Source: Leucobacter sp. OLIS6 (GTDB taxonomy: Bacteria; Actinomycetota; Actinomycetes; Actinomycetales; Microbacteriaceae). Taken from it: a stretch of DNA of 64,000 bases. A program made the position numbers and the translations under genes. Location: positions 434,001 to 498,000 of the forward strand of contig NZ_MRAV01000011.1 of assembly GCF_002752355.1 (NCBI RefSeq). Direction: 5' to 3'. How positions within the stretch are numbered: the stretch's first letter is position 1; each line of letters opens with the position of its first letter. Under the pieces are notes generated by a model. That model was not told where the DNA came from. It made no database searches and worked only from the letters and a program-made list of their open reading frames with translations. Positions 55,168 to 63,745 of the stretch are shown piece by piece.

Positions 55168-56889
55168 TCACCCGAAGGTGAACGAGTACACCTGGACGCC
55201 GCGGGGCACGCTGAGCCGCAGCGAGCCCGACGTGTCCTGCGTGGTCTGCAGCAGGCGGTACGACCGCGGAGTCCCGCTGACCGCGATGTCCCGCGTCGAG
55301 CCGTCGGGCAGGGTCGCGGTCAGCGTGCCGTCGCCCGAGACGACGACCCGCACCTCGCGGGCATGGAAGTCGAGGCGAACGGTGCCGCCTGCGGCGTCGG
55401 CCGGGGTCGCGAACTGCGTCTCCACCGTCCACCGGCCGTCGAGCGCGAAGGTGTCGCGATCCTGCTTCGCGGGGAACCCGAAAGCTCCTGTGCCCTGCTC
55501 GTACGCCTCGGCGCCGCCGAAGTTGCGGTCCTTCGACGAGCCGAGGAACGTCTCGGGCGTCGTGCTGCCCGTCTTCGGCGTTCGGTCGGCCACCTCGGTC
55601 GCCTTCGGCAGCGAGGCACTCGGATCCGCGTCGCGCAGCAGCTCCCGGATCATCCGCTCGGTCGTGGCGTAGTCGCCCTCGCCGAACGAGATGTGCCGGA
55701 CCGTGCCCTTCGCGTCGATGAGGTAGTGCGCCGGCCAGTACCGGTTGCGATAGGCGGTCCAGGTCGCGAGCGAGTTGTCGAGCGCGACGGGGTACTCGAT
55801 CCCGAACCCCTTCGCCCCCGCCGCGACGTTGGCGGGATCCTTCTCGAACGCGTACTCGGGGGAGTGGACGCCGATCACGGTGAGGCCGGCGTCGCGGTAG
55901 GCTCGATCCCACGCGACGACGTGCGGGATCGAGCGCTGGCAGTTGATGCAGGAGTAGGCCCAGAAGTCGACCAGCACCACCCGGCCGCGCAGCGAGGCGA
56001 GGTCGACGGGCTTGCCGCCCGGGGTGTTGATCCAGCCGGTGAGTCCGCGCAGCGCGGGGGCTGTGCCGCAGTCGCGCAGCTCCGGGGCGTCGTTGCCGCA
56101 CTTGGAGAGATCGCGGTTCTCGTCGGTGACCAGGCCGCCGAGGTTCAGGGCGCTGCGCCCGGCGTCGCTGTCGGCCAGGTCCTTCTGCAGTCCGGCCGTG
56201 TAGTCGGGCACGAGCCGCTGCAGTACCTGGGGGAGGTCGAAGGCGAGCCCCACCGCGAGCGCGATCAGCGCGATGCCTCCGGTGATACGGATGGCGCGTT
56301 CGCGCTTGCGGAAGCCGCGGATCCGCTGGGCCACGCTGCGCCCGGCGAGTGCGAACACGAGCAACGGGATGGCGACGCCGATCGCGAAGGCGAGGGTCAG
56401 CAGGACCGTGCCGGGACCGACGGTCCCCGTCGACCCGGCCACCACGATCGCGGCGAGCACGGGGCCGGCGCAGGGTACGAACACCGTGCCGAGCGCCAGA
56501 CCGGTGCCGAAGCCGGAGCCTCCCTCGTCGACCCGACGGCGAGGGAGACGCTGGAACGGGCGTTCGAGCAACTGCTCGAACCCCGGGAAGAGCATGCCGA
56601 CGCCGATCAGCAGGAGCACGGCGACGCCGGCCCAGCGGATCGTGCTCTGCGGCAGGCCGATCAGGCTCAGCAGCAGCGAACCGAGCAGCGTCACGACCGA
56701 GAAGCTCACGACCAGACCGGCGATGATCCAGTAGGGTCTCGCCCGTTTCGCCGGGATCACCTCGGGCCGTTCGCCGGGACGCGCCGGTTTGGCGCCGGCC
56801 GTGAGGAAGATGACGGGGAGCACGGGAAGGATGCACGGCGAGATCCCGGTGATGAGGCCGCCGAGCAGTCCGATGAGCACGATATCCAT
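55168..56889 (-). CDS. dipZ: DipZ-like CcdA–thioredoxin fusion
   Basis: 573 residues from ATG 56889 with AGGAGGAG. The N-terminal half is a CcdA-type membrane domain with about six segments and the redox motif [10 protein letters not shown]; its second cysteine is in FVPCAGPVL. The C-terminal half is an extracytoplasmic TlpA/thioredoxin-like domain with CINC in [17 protein letters not shown], then a beta-rich tail. The layout follows M. tuberculosis DipZ (Rv2874). It passes reducing power across the membrane. It is first in the dipZ-sigK-rskA operon. Confidence 0.9.
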   Translation of the reverse strand: MDIVLIGLLGGLITGISPCILPVLPVIFLTAGAKPARPGERPEVIPAKRARPYWIIAGLVVSFSVVTLLGSLLLSLIGLPQSTIRWAGVAVLLLIGVGMLFPGFEQLLERPFQRLPRRRVDEGGSGFGTGLALGTVFVPCAGPVLAAIVVAGSTGTVGPGTVLLTLAFAIGVAIPLLVFALAGRSVAQRIRGFRKRERAIRITGGIALIALAVGLAFDLPQVLQRLVPDYTAGLQKDLADSDAGRSALNLGGLVTDENRDLSKCGNDAPELRDCGTAPALRGLTGWINTPGGKPVDLASLRGRVVLVDFWAYSCINCQRSIPHVVAWDRAYRDAGLTVIGVHSPEYAFEKDPANVAAGAKGFGIEYPVALDNSLATWTAYRNRYWPAHYLIDAKGTVRHISFGEGDYATTERMIRELLRDADPSASLPKATEVADRTPKTGSTTPETFLGSSKDRNFGGAEAYEQGTGAFGFPAKQDRDTFALDGRWTVETQFATPADAAGGTVRLDFHAREVRVVVSGDGTLTATLPDGSTRDIAVSGTPRSYRLLQTTQDTSGSLRLSVPRGVQVYSFTFG

Positions 56890-56913
56890 GAGTTCTCCTC
56901 CTGTTGCCGAGCT

Positions 56914-56940
56914 ATTCGGAGCGCCGGGTCGATCGGATTG
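56914..56940 (-). promoter_or_regulatory. SigK-type promoter for dipZ-sigK-rskA
   Basis: On the minus strand, CAATCC (56935-56940) then exactly 15 bases then CCGAAT (56914-56919). This matches the SigK consensus CCATCC-N15/16-CCGAAT, with one change in the -35. The -10 lies 25 bases before the dipZ start. Since sigK is downstream in this operon, SigK would control itself. Confidence 0.65.
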
Positions 56941-56972
56941 GCGGAGCTCGCGAAAAAACTTCCACCGATCTC

Positions 56973-56999
56973 CCATCCGTTCCGCGATCCGCTCCGAAC
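56973..56999 (+). promoter_or_regulatory. SigK-type promoter for fasciclin lipoprotein
   Basis: CCATCC (56973-56978), 15 bases, then CCGAAC (56994-56999). The -35 is a perfect match to the SigK consensus and the -10 differs at the last base. It lies 50 bases before the lipoprotein start. The spacer equals that of the facing dipZ promoter. Confidence 0.7.
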
Positions 57000-57048
57000 G
57001 ACCTCACAAGCCGCGAAGAATCGCGGTCCCGAGACCCGAGGAGGGGCC

Positions 57049-57729
57049 ATGTTCACTCAGAAGAAGACCGTCGGTGCCGCATTCGCACTGCTGCTGATCA
57101 GTGCCGCGACGCTCACCGGATGTTCCATGGGGGCGTCGACGGACAGCGGAGCGAAGACCGAGACGTCGCAGTCTCCGTCGAAGGAGAGCACGCCGAGCAC
57201 GAGCAGCACGAAGATGGATCCCTCGGCGAACCTCGTCGGGCCCGGATGCGCGGCTTACGCGAAGCAGGTGCCGTCCGGTGCCGGATCGATCCAGGGAATG
57301 TCGCAGGATCCGGTCGCGGTCGCGGCCTCGAACAACCCGATGCTCAAGACCCTCGTCGCCGCGGTCAGCGGCAAGCTGAACTCGAAGGTGAACCTGGTCG
57401 ACACGCTCAACGGGAGCGAGTTCACCGTGTTCGCCCCGGTCGACGACGCCTTCGGCAAGATCGATGCGGCGACCATCGACAAGCTCAAGACCGACGACGC
57501 GCTGCTGACCTCGATCCTGACCTACCACGTGGTGCCCGGCCAGATCGAGCCGTCGAAGATCGATGGCACGCACAAGACCGTGCAGGGCGGTGAGCTCACC
57601 GTCACCGGCTCGGGCGACAGCCTCAAGGTCAACGGCGCGAACGTGATCTGCGGCGGAGTGCAGACCGCCAACGCCGTGGTCTACCTGGTCGACGGCGTGC
57701 TGATGCCGCCGGCCGACGCCAAGCAGTAA
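57049..57729 (+). CDS. Fasciclin-domain lipoprotein (MPT70/MPT83-like)
   Basis: 226 residues with lipobox LTGC (Cys25) and a Ser/Thr-rich linker. One fasciclin domain follows, with [45 protein letters not shown] and the tail [23 protein letters not shown]. Family and length match mycobacterial MPT83/MPT70, surface proteins under SigK control. GGAGGGG precedes ATG 57049. Two cysteines in the mature part ([13 protein letters not shown]) could be DipZ targets. Confidence 0.9.
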   Translation: MFTQKKTVGAAFALLLISAATLTGCSMGASTDSGAKTETSQSPSKESTPSTSSTKMDPSANLVGPGCAAYAKQVPSGAGSIQGMSQDPVAVAASNNPMLKTLVAAVSGKLNSKVNLVDTLNGSEFTVFAPVDDAFGKIDAATIDKLKTDDALLTSILTYHVVPGQIEPSKIDGTHKTVQGGELTVTGSGDSLKVNGANVICGGVQTANAVVYLVDGVLMPPADAKQ

Positions 57730-57744
57730 CGCGGAAACCGACGC

Positions 57745-57782
57745 GGAGGCCGGTGCTCGTCAGCTGACGGGCACCGGCCTCC
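57745..57782 (+). terminator. Hairpin terminator after fasciclin gene
   Basis: GGAGGCCGGTGC (57745-57756) pairs perfectly with GCACCGGCCTCC (57771-57782). The loop contains the palindrome CGTCAGCTGACG. It lies 16 bases after the stop. Confidence 0.75.
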
Positions 57783-57822
57783 GGCGTGCTCGGTCCCGGA
57801 GCGGTTCGGCCGCCGGCGCCGC

Positions 57823-58431
57823 TCAGGCGGGTTCCACCAGCGGCACGACCCGCTCGACGAAGCGGATCGCGTTCGCCGGATCCTCCGTGTCCGGGCGCCA
57901 GGAGAGGTGCGTCACCGAACCGTTCGCCGCCGCACCCGGGTAGTCGGAGAGGTCGCGTCGGCAGGCCCGCTTCACGACGGCGTTGATGAGGGCGCCGTGG
58001 CTGACGGCGACCAGGACTCCGCCCGGGGCGATCGCGACGGCGTGCGCCTGCAGCGCGCGGTGCGCGCGGGCGACGAGATCGAGCTTGGACTCCGCGCCGG
58101 GCACGTGGCCGTCGGGGAAGCGGCTCTCGAACTCCGGCCAGAGCATGCCCTCCGCGATCCCGAACCCCTGCTCGGTGAGGTCGGCGTCGAGCGCGGGCGT
58201 GGGGAGGCCGAGCGCGTCCGCGATCCGCTCCGCCGTGACGGCGGCCCGGCGGAGGGGGCTCGAGACGATGCGGAGCGGCGCGTGCGCGCGGAGCAGTTCC
58301 GCTGCGAGCACCGCGTCCAGGCGGCCCTGCTCGTCGAGCTCGATGTCGGTGCGGCCCTGGATCCGGCCGGCGACGTTCCAGGGCGTGCGACCGTGCCGCA
58401 CCAGCAGGATCGTGACCGGCGGTTCGCTCAT
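57823..58431 (-). CDS. Histidine phosphatase family protein
   Basis: 202 residues. It has the RHG motif LVRHGRTPWN, SSPLRRAAVTAERIADALG and the second catalytic His in AVSHGALINAVV. The family includes phosphoglycerate mutase-like, alpha-ribazole and other small-molecule phosphatases. The start ATG 58431 lies just after the terminator of the upstream gene. Confidence 0.85.
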   Translation of the reverse strand: MSEPPVTILLVRHGRTPWNVAGRIQGRTDIELDEQGRLDAVLAAELLRAHAPLRIVSSPLRRAAVTAERIADALGLPTPALDADLTEQGFGIAEGMLWPEFESRFPDGHVPGAESKLDLVARAHRALQAHAVAIAPGGVLVAVSHGALINAVVKRACRRDLSDYPGAAANGSVTHLSWRPDTEDPANAIRFVERVVPLVEPA

Positions 58432-58442
58432 GCTCCAACGGT

Positions 58443-58482
58443 AGCGGGGGCCGGGGCCGATGTGCAGGCCCCGACCCCCGCT
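58443..58482 (-). terminator. Hairpin terminator downstream of anchored phosphoesterase
   Basis: The 16-base arms 58443-58458 and 58467-58482 pair with one mismatch around an eight-base loop. The hairpin lies eight bases beyond the phosphoesterase stop and before the histidine phosphatase start. Confidence 0.75.
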
Positions 58483-58489
58483 CCCCGGA

Positions 58490-60907
58490 TCAGACGTTCC
58501 GTCGACGGCGGAGCAGCAGCCCGCCGCCCGCCGAGGCGAGTGCGAGCGCGGCGCCCGCCGCGGGCAGCAGCGACTCGGCACCGGTCTTCGCGAGTCCGTC
58601 GCCCTCGCCCGTGCCGGAACCCGTTCCCGGCCCGGTGCTCGGCGGGGTGTTCGGACCCGTGGTGGGCTTCGGGGTCGGACGCTCGGTCGGCGTCGGCTTC
58701 GGCGTGGGCGTCCCGGCCGCGCGGTAGGCCTCGACTGCTGCATCGAGCTCGTTCGCCGCCGCGTCGATGCCGGTCTGGGGCACGTTCAGGCGCTCGGAGA
58801 CGCCGGCTGCCGAGCGCTGCGCCGTGCGCAGGCGATCCGCGACCGCTCGGGTGTCGTCCTTCGCCCGGTCGACGACGGGCTTCGCGGCATCGAGCGCGGC
58901 GGTGAGCGGAGCGCGATCCACCGCCGTGACGAGCTGCCGCAGTGCCGAGGTGCCCTCGACGATCTGCGCGGCGGCCGCGTCGACCTCGTCCTGGGTCGCG
59001 GGCCCCGCGGCGGCGCGAGCGGCGGCGCCGTTCGCGCTCGCCGATGCACCGGCCGCGTCGATCTGCGCCGTCAGCTGGGAGATGCGGTCGCGCGCGGCAG
59101 CCGGGTCCGCGATCGCGAAGCCGAGGTCCGCGGCCTGCGCGGGGGTCTCGTCGCCGAGTACCCGCGACGCGGTGCCGATCAGCTCCTGCGCCTTCGGGAT
59201 CGCGGCGTCGAGGGCGGCGCGGTCGAGCGCACCCGCCACGAACCGGAAGGTGCGCGGTGCGCTCGCGTTGCGGTAGGAGTCGTAGGCGACGAGCGTGGCC
59301 TCGTACTCGCGACCCGCGACGAGCGGGCTCGGTGCGACGGGCTGGTTCGTCTTGCCACCGCCGCGCAGCGCGAGCGGGATGTCGAGCGCGGCCGGACGAG
59401 GCGTGAACACGTAGTCGGCTGCGAGGCGGTCGTTCCCTCCGACGAGGTTCACGGTCGTCCCCGCGGCGACGTCCTTCAGCGCGAGGGAGTAGTCGTTCAC
59501 GAACTGGTCGTCGGCGGCCTGCGGCAGACGGAGCACGGGGCCGGTCGCGGTCTGGCGCACGGTCGGCTGCTCGGTGCCCCAAGCCGGGGCCGAGGCGTTG
59601 CGATTCGCCCGGGTGTAGACGAACTTCGATTTGATCTCGGCAGGGGTCGCGCCGCGTCCGATGACCCAGCTGGGGCCCGCGAGGGTGCCGGTGGAGCGGA
59701 ACGGCGGGTTCTGCTGGAAGCCCCACTTCCCGGCGTCGTCATAGGTGCGGCCGGCATCGGCGGCGTAGTTGATCCGGTCGACCTCGACGCGGTCGCCGTA
59801 GACCTCGACCAGCACGGACTGCGCGGTCGGGATCGTGTGCTCCTTCGCGAGCCCCGAGCCGAACGCCTGGTACATGCTGTCGATCTCCTCGTACGACATC
59901 GATCCCTCGTTGACCGAGGTGAAGGTGTCCTGGTGGATCGACCGCTCGTCGGAGATGTTCAGGTGCGAGTGGCCCGAGAAGAAGACCACCTGCGGGAAGT
60001 CGTCGAGGTTGGTCTTGAGACCCGGGTTCGAGGTTTGCGCGCCGTCCCATACGGTGTTCGGGATCGGGCGGTGGCCGAAGACGAAGATCGGCTGGCCCTG
60101 CGTCGCGGGATCCTTCGAGATGGCGCTCAGGCGCCCGTACAGCCAGGTGGCCTGCGCCGAGGTCCACGACTCCGTGTTCACGACGAACGCCGGGAAGCCG
60201 CCGATCTTCGTCTCGTAATAGCCCGTGCCGTCGAACTGCGGGAACCAGTCCTTCGGGTACTGCGCCGCCATGCGGTCCACGTAGTCGTCGTGATTGCCGA
60301 AGGTCACGAGCACGTTCGTGTCCGTCATGCCGGTGCGCGCGAGGTTCTGCTCGAGCATGGCGCGCGGGAACCGGTGGTCGGCGGCGGTGTCGTGGTTGTT
60401 GTCGTTGATCTGGTCGCCGTTCGACACGATCGCGTCGGGCCGCGGCGCGATCCGCTTGAGGGTGTCGAAGTAGCCCTCCCACTTCTTCACGAGAGCGGGG
60501 GAGTCGGACGAGAGGTGGATGTCGCTCATCACCGCGAACTGCGCGAGCGGCTGCTCGGCGGTCTTGATCAGATAGCCGCGCACGGTCGGGGCGCTCGCCG
60601 TCGTCGGAGTGAACGCGATCGCCGTGAGGTTCGCGGAGCGATCGATGCGGATCGGGCCGGAGTATGCCGTGCTCGCCCGCGTCGGCATCGTGCCGTCCAG
60701 GGTGTATCGGATCTCGGCACCGGGCGCGGCGGTGAGGGTCACGGACTGCGCCCCCGTGTAGCGGCCGGTCTCGAGGCTCGCGGCCGGTCCCGCCGCCGCG
60801 GTCTCGGGCGCGGCCCACGCGACCGCGCCGGTTCCGGCGGTCGCGGTCCCCGCGGCGAGCAGGATCGCTCCTCCGAGTGCCAGTGTCGTTCCCCATCTGC
60901 TGCGCAT
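58490..60907 (-). CDS. Secreted metallophosphoesterase with sortase-like LAKTG anchor
   Basis: 805 residues from ATG 60907 with GGAGG. A signal peptide is at about 1-35. A chitobiase/hexosaminidase C-like (FN3-type) domain follows (TGRYTGAQSVTLTAAPGAEIRYTLDGTMPT). The calcineurin-like phosphoesterase core has AVMSDIHLSS, IVSNGDQINDNN, TFGNHDDYV, FVFGHRPIPNT and FFSGHSHLNIS. A long Ala-rich helical stretch, a Pro/Thr linker (TPTPKPTPTERPTPKPT), LAKTG, a hydrophobic segment and RRRR end the protein. LAKTG departs from LPxTG at position 2 but is a known sortase-class variant. The substrate is unknown. Confidence 0.85.
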   Translation of the reverse strand: MRSRWGTTLALGGAILLAAGTATAGTGAVAWAAPETAAAGPAASLETGRYTGAQSVTLTAAPGAEIRYTLDGTMPTRASTAYSGPIRIDRSANLTAIAFTPTTASAPTVRGYLIKTAEQPLAQFAVMSDIHLSSDSPALVKKWEGYFDTLKRIAPRPDAIVSNGDQINDNNHDTAADHRFPRAMLEQNLARTGMTDTNVLVTFGNHDDYVDRMAAQYPKDWFPQFDGTGYYETKIGGFPAFVVNTESWTSAQATWLYGRLSAISKDPATQGQPIFVFGHRPIPNTVWDGAQTSNPGLKTNLDDFPQVVFFSGHSHLNISDERSIHQDTFTSVNEGSMSYEEIDSMYQAFGSGLAKEHTIPTAQSVLVEVYGDRVEVDRINYAADAGRTYDDAGKWGFQQNPPFRSTGTLAGPSWVIGRGATPAEIKSKFVYTRANRNASAPAWGTEQPTVRQTATGPVLRLPQAADDQFVNDYSLALKDVAAGTTVNLVGGNDRLAADYVFTPRPAALDIPLALRGGGKTNQPVAPSPLVAGREYEATLVAYDSYRNASAPRTFRFVAGALDRAALDAAIPKAQELIGTASRVLGDETPAQAADLGFAIADPAAARDRISQLTAQIDAAGASASANGAAARAAAGPATQDEVDAAAAQIVEGTSALRQLVTAVDRAPLTAALDAAKPVVDRAKDDTRAVADRLRTAQRSAAGVSERLNVPQTGIDAAANELDAAVEAYRAAGTPTPKPTPTERPTPKPTTGPNTPPSTGPGTGSGTGEGDGLAKTGAESLLPAAGAALALASAGGGLLLRRRRNV

Positions 60908-61189
60908 CGCGCCTCCTCGCTTTCGGCGACGGCGCACCGTCGCGGGTGCGGCGGTGCGCCGCGCCAGGGACCAGGTTCCTGAGCGGAGACCAACGAGTTG
61001 TATATACACCCTTCACGGGGCGCGAATTCTCGATGAACGCGCAGCCGGGATGTTCACCGGCTGTTCCCGCTCCGCGGGTGGCGAAGTCGGGGCCGCGCCC
61101 TCGGGCTCGTGCGCGCGACGGCGGGACGCGGAGCGGTGCGAGGCTCAGGGGCGAGGCGGTCGGAGAACTCGGGCCGCAGGCGCCGGATC

Positions 61190-62653
61190 TCAGCTGCGTC
61201 CGGGGGCCGCGAAGGTCTGCTCCCGGCCGAAGGACGCCCGGGTCGCGAGCAGATCGGGCACGCGGATCGTGCTCGGCCCGGAGCCGTGCACCTCTCGGAA
61301 CGCTCGTGAGAACGCGGGAAGGTGCGCGTACCCCAGCTCCCGTGAGAGCTCGCTCGGCGAGGCGCCGCGCCCGAGGCCGTTGCGGGCTCGGGTCATGCGA
61401 GACATGCGCCGCCAGGACGGCATCGGGGACCCGGCGCGTTCGCGCACGACGCTCGTCAGTTCGCGCTCGGTGCGCCCCAGCAGTTCTGCCGCGCTCGAGA
61501 GCTCGAGGTGCGGCTCGCGCGCGATCAGGCTGGCGAGGGCCGCCACCACGGCGTCGCGGTCGTCGGTCTCCGAACGCTGCGAGCCGTTCAGCACGGCATC
61601 GAATCCTCGCGATACGCCGATCCCCGGAGCTCCGATAGTCGTGTACGCCGCGAGCATCGACTCGACCGGTTCGAGGGTCTCGAGGCCTCCGAGACGGGCG
61701 GGGGCGACCGGTGCTCCCACGGCACCCGACTGCCCGGAGCGATAGCCGATCGGCAGCAGCAGGGAATCGGCCGGGATCCGGACCTCGTTGGGTACCCCGG
61801 CGGGGAGCACGACGGCCTCGCCCGGGTGGAGGGTCAGCGCCCGCCCGCCGACCGAGATCATCGACGAACCGACGGCGGCCCAGACGGCGACGTGCGCGCC
61901 GTTGACGCGTGACCAGGTGCGCCGTGCGACCGCCCCTGCGTCGGCCGGCAGCCGGAGTTCGCCCGGACCGGGATAGCCGGCGCCGCCGGACCGCCAACGG
62001 CCCGGGGTCCGGCCGGTGACCTCGGCGAAGCTCCGGATGAACCCGGCGACGCTGCGGTACCCGACTCGGTGCGCCACCCACTCGAGGTCGCGTCCGTCGA
62101 CCAGCAGCCGGGCGGCCTCGGCGATGCGCGCCCGGCGCAGCCATGCGGTGATGGTCAGACCGGTCTCGGTCGAGAAGCGCCGCTGCACGGTTCGGAGGCT
62201 CCAGCCTGCGACCGCCTCGGCCGGACGGAGCCGCGGATCTGAGAGGAGCCGGTCGACCAGCTCGCGCAGATCGGAAGAACGCGGGTCGGGAGGCGGAGCA
62301 ATGGGTGCCGGTCCGTGCGCGACGACCTCGGCGAGCGGATTCCGGTCCCCGTCGAGGTGGCCGAGTGCCAGCGAGAAGTCCTGCAGCAGCCCGTGCAGCT
62401 GCGTGTCCGCGAACGGCGTGGTGATCGGGACCCCTGCGGTGCCCCGCACCCTCGGAACGGGGAGCAGGACCGCCCCGGGGTCCGGATGCACCTCCAGCCG
62501 GGTTCCCGCGGGGGCCCAGAGCGCCGTTCCCGCGTCGACGTCGAATGCGACCCCCTCGGCGACGAATCGCGCCGATCCCCGCAGCGCCGCATAGAGCGAG
62601 GGCTCGGTCAGGCGGGTCGATAGGGCTGGTAACACGGTGTCGCTCTCGATCAA
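61190..62653 (-). CDS. AraC family regulator with two tandem AraC-like halves
   Basis: 487 residues, about twice a usual cupin-AraC protein. Residues about 1-225 give a cupin-like segment and a clear AraC HTH (LRTVQRRFSTETGLTITAWLRRARIAEAARLL, then VAHRVGYRSVAGFIRSFAEVTGRTPGRWR). Residues about 245-320 give a second cupin (NGAHVAVWAAVGSSMISVGGRALTLHPGEAVVLPAGVPNEV). A more diverged second HTH ends ELSRELGYAHLPAFSRAFREVHGSGPSTIR. It is divergent from the siderophore-binding protein and likely regulates it. The start ATG 62653 is 11 bases from the DtxR-like box. Confidence 0.75.
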   Translation of the reverse strand: MIESDTVLPALSTRLTEPSLYAALRGSARFVAEGVAFDVDAGTALWAPAGTRLEVHPDPGAVLLPVPRVRGTAGVPITTPFADTQLHGLLQDFSLALGHLDGDRNPLAEVVAHGPAPIAPPPDPRSSDLRELVDRLLSDPRLRPAEAVAGWSLRTVQRRFSTETGLTITAWLRRARIAEAARLLVDGRDLEWVAHRVGYRSVAGFIRSFAEVTGRTPGRWRSGGAGYPGPGELRLPADAGAVARRTWSRVNGAHVAVWAAVGSSMISVGGRALTLHPGEAVVLPAGVPNEVRIPADSLLLPIGYRSGQSGAVGAPVAPARLGGLETLEPVESMLAAYTTIGAPGIGVSRGFDAVLNGSQRSETDDRDAVVAALASLIAREPHLELSSAAELLGRTERELTSVVRERAGSPMPSWRRMSRMTRARNGLGRGASPSELSRELGYAHLPAFSRAFREVHGSGPSTIRVPDLLATRASFGREQTFAAPGRS

Positions 62654-62663
62654 CAGATGAAAG

Positions 62664-62682
62664 TAAGGGTTGGCTAACTTGA
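62664..62682. promoter_or_regulatory. DtxR/IdeR iron box between AraC and siderophore genes
   Basis: TAAGGGTTGGCTAACTTGA agrees with the iron-box consensus TTAGGTTAGGCTAACCTAA at 14 of 19 positions. It sits in the 86-base divergent gap, where a bound iron-loaded repressor could silence both genes. Confidence 0.75.
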
Positions 62683-62739
62683 GGATATCGCGCGGCGAAC
62701 CGTCTGCGCGTCGAACCAGCCCCTCCCGGAGGTCCCCGC

Positions 62740-63741
62740 ATGGCCGGACGCCTGTCTGCCCTCATCGCCGCCGCTGCCTGCGCGCTCCTGCTCGCAGCCT
62801 GCGGCTCACCCGCTTCGGAGAGCTCGAAGCCCGAGTCCTCCGCGGCCGCCGCGGAGTCCGGCTCCTGGCCTCGATCCGAGAAGCACGAACTCGGCACGAC
62901 CGAGATCGCGAAGAAGCCGATGCGCATCGTCTCGACCTCGCCATCGATCACCGGAAGCCTGCTCGCGATCGACGCCCCCGTGATCGCCTCGGCCGCCACG
63001 ACCGTGTCGCCGCTCACCGACGACCGGGGGTTCTTCACCCAGTGGGCCGATGTCGCCGAGGAGCGCGGGGTCGAGATCGCCTACAAGAACCTCAAGATCG
63101 ACATCGATCGCATCGACGCACTCGAGCCGGATCTCATCATCGGCTCCGCGAACGGCGGTGATGCCACCGCGGACGCGTACGCGCAGCTCTCCGAGATCGC
63201 GCCGACCGTGATGCTCGACTACAGCAGCAGCACGTGGCAGGACCTCACGACCAGGCTGGCCGGGATCACGGGGCTCGAGCAGCAGGCGAAGGATCGCATC
63301 GCCGAGTACGACACGTGGGTCGCCGGACAGGCGAAGAAGATCGCTCTGCCGAAGCAGCCCGCCACCGCGCTCGTCTACATGGGTGCCGACGGCTCCTGGG
63401 CGTTCACCCCGGAGAGCCCGCAGGGCCAGCTGCTCACCGCTCTCGGGTTCACCTACCAGCCGGTCGCGAAGCAGTTCCGCAGCGACGGCCAGGGCGGCCG
63501 CGGCGTCGATGTGCTCACGAGCGAGAACTCCGCGGCGGGGCTCGCCGAGGCGCAGACCGTGCTGACGGTCGCGATGGGCGGCGGCGACCCGGTCGCCGAT
63601 TTCACGGGGGACCCGCTGCTCGCGAACCAGCCGGCCGTCGCGGGGAAGCGCGTCTACTCGCTCGGAACCGAGGCCTTCCGGCTGGACTACTACAGCGCCA
63701 AGCGCACGGTCGAGCTGCTCGTCAAGACCTTCGCCGGCTGA
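62740..63741 (+). CDS. Iron-siderophore ABC transporter substrate-binding lipoprotein
   Basis: 333 residues with lipobox LAAC (Cys21) and a Ser-rich linker. A FepB/FecB-like fold follows (MRIVSTSPSITGSLLAIDAPVIASA, DALEPDLIIGSANGG, IAPTVMLDYSSSTWQDLTTRLAGITG, LLANQPAVAGKRVYSLG). It binds ferric siderophores outside the membrane. The FecCD permease begins five bases after its stop. Confidence 0.9.
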   Translation: MAGRLSALIAAAACALLLAACGSPASESSKPESSAAAAESGSWPRSEKHELGTTEIAKKPMRIVSTSPSITGSLLAIDAPVIASAATTVSPLTDDRGFFTQWADVAEERGVEIAYKNLKIDIDRIDALEPDLIIGSANGGDATADAYAQLSEIAPTVMLDYSSSTWQDLTTRLAGITGLEQQAKDRIAEYDTWVAGQAKKIALPKQPATALVYMGADGSWAFTPESPQGQLLTALGFTYQPVAKQFRSDGQGGRGVDVLTSENSAAGLAEAQTVLTVAMGGGDPVADFTGDPLLANQPAVAGKRVYSLGTEAFRLDYYSAKRTVELLVKTFAG

Positions 63742-63745
63742 GCCG

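Noticed and set aside
58460-60982. 840-residue plus-strand frame opposite the LAKTG phosphoesterase
   Set aside because: A GC-skew shadow of the phosphoesterase gene, Arg-rich and without recognisable domains.
60908-61189. Possible small gene between the anchored phosphoesterase and AraC regulator
   Set aside because: The 282-base stretch holds only frames without ribosome sites; an AT-rich TTGTATATAC segment near 61000 probably belongs to the phosphoesterase promoter.
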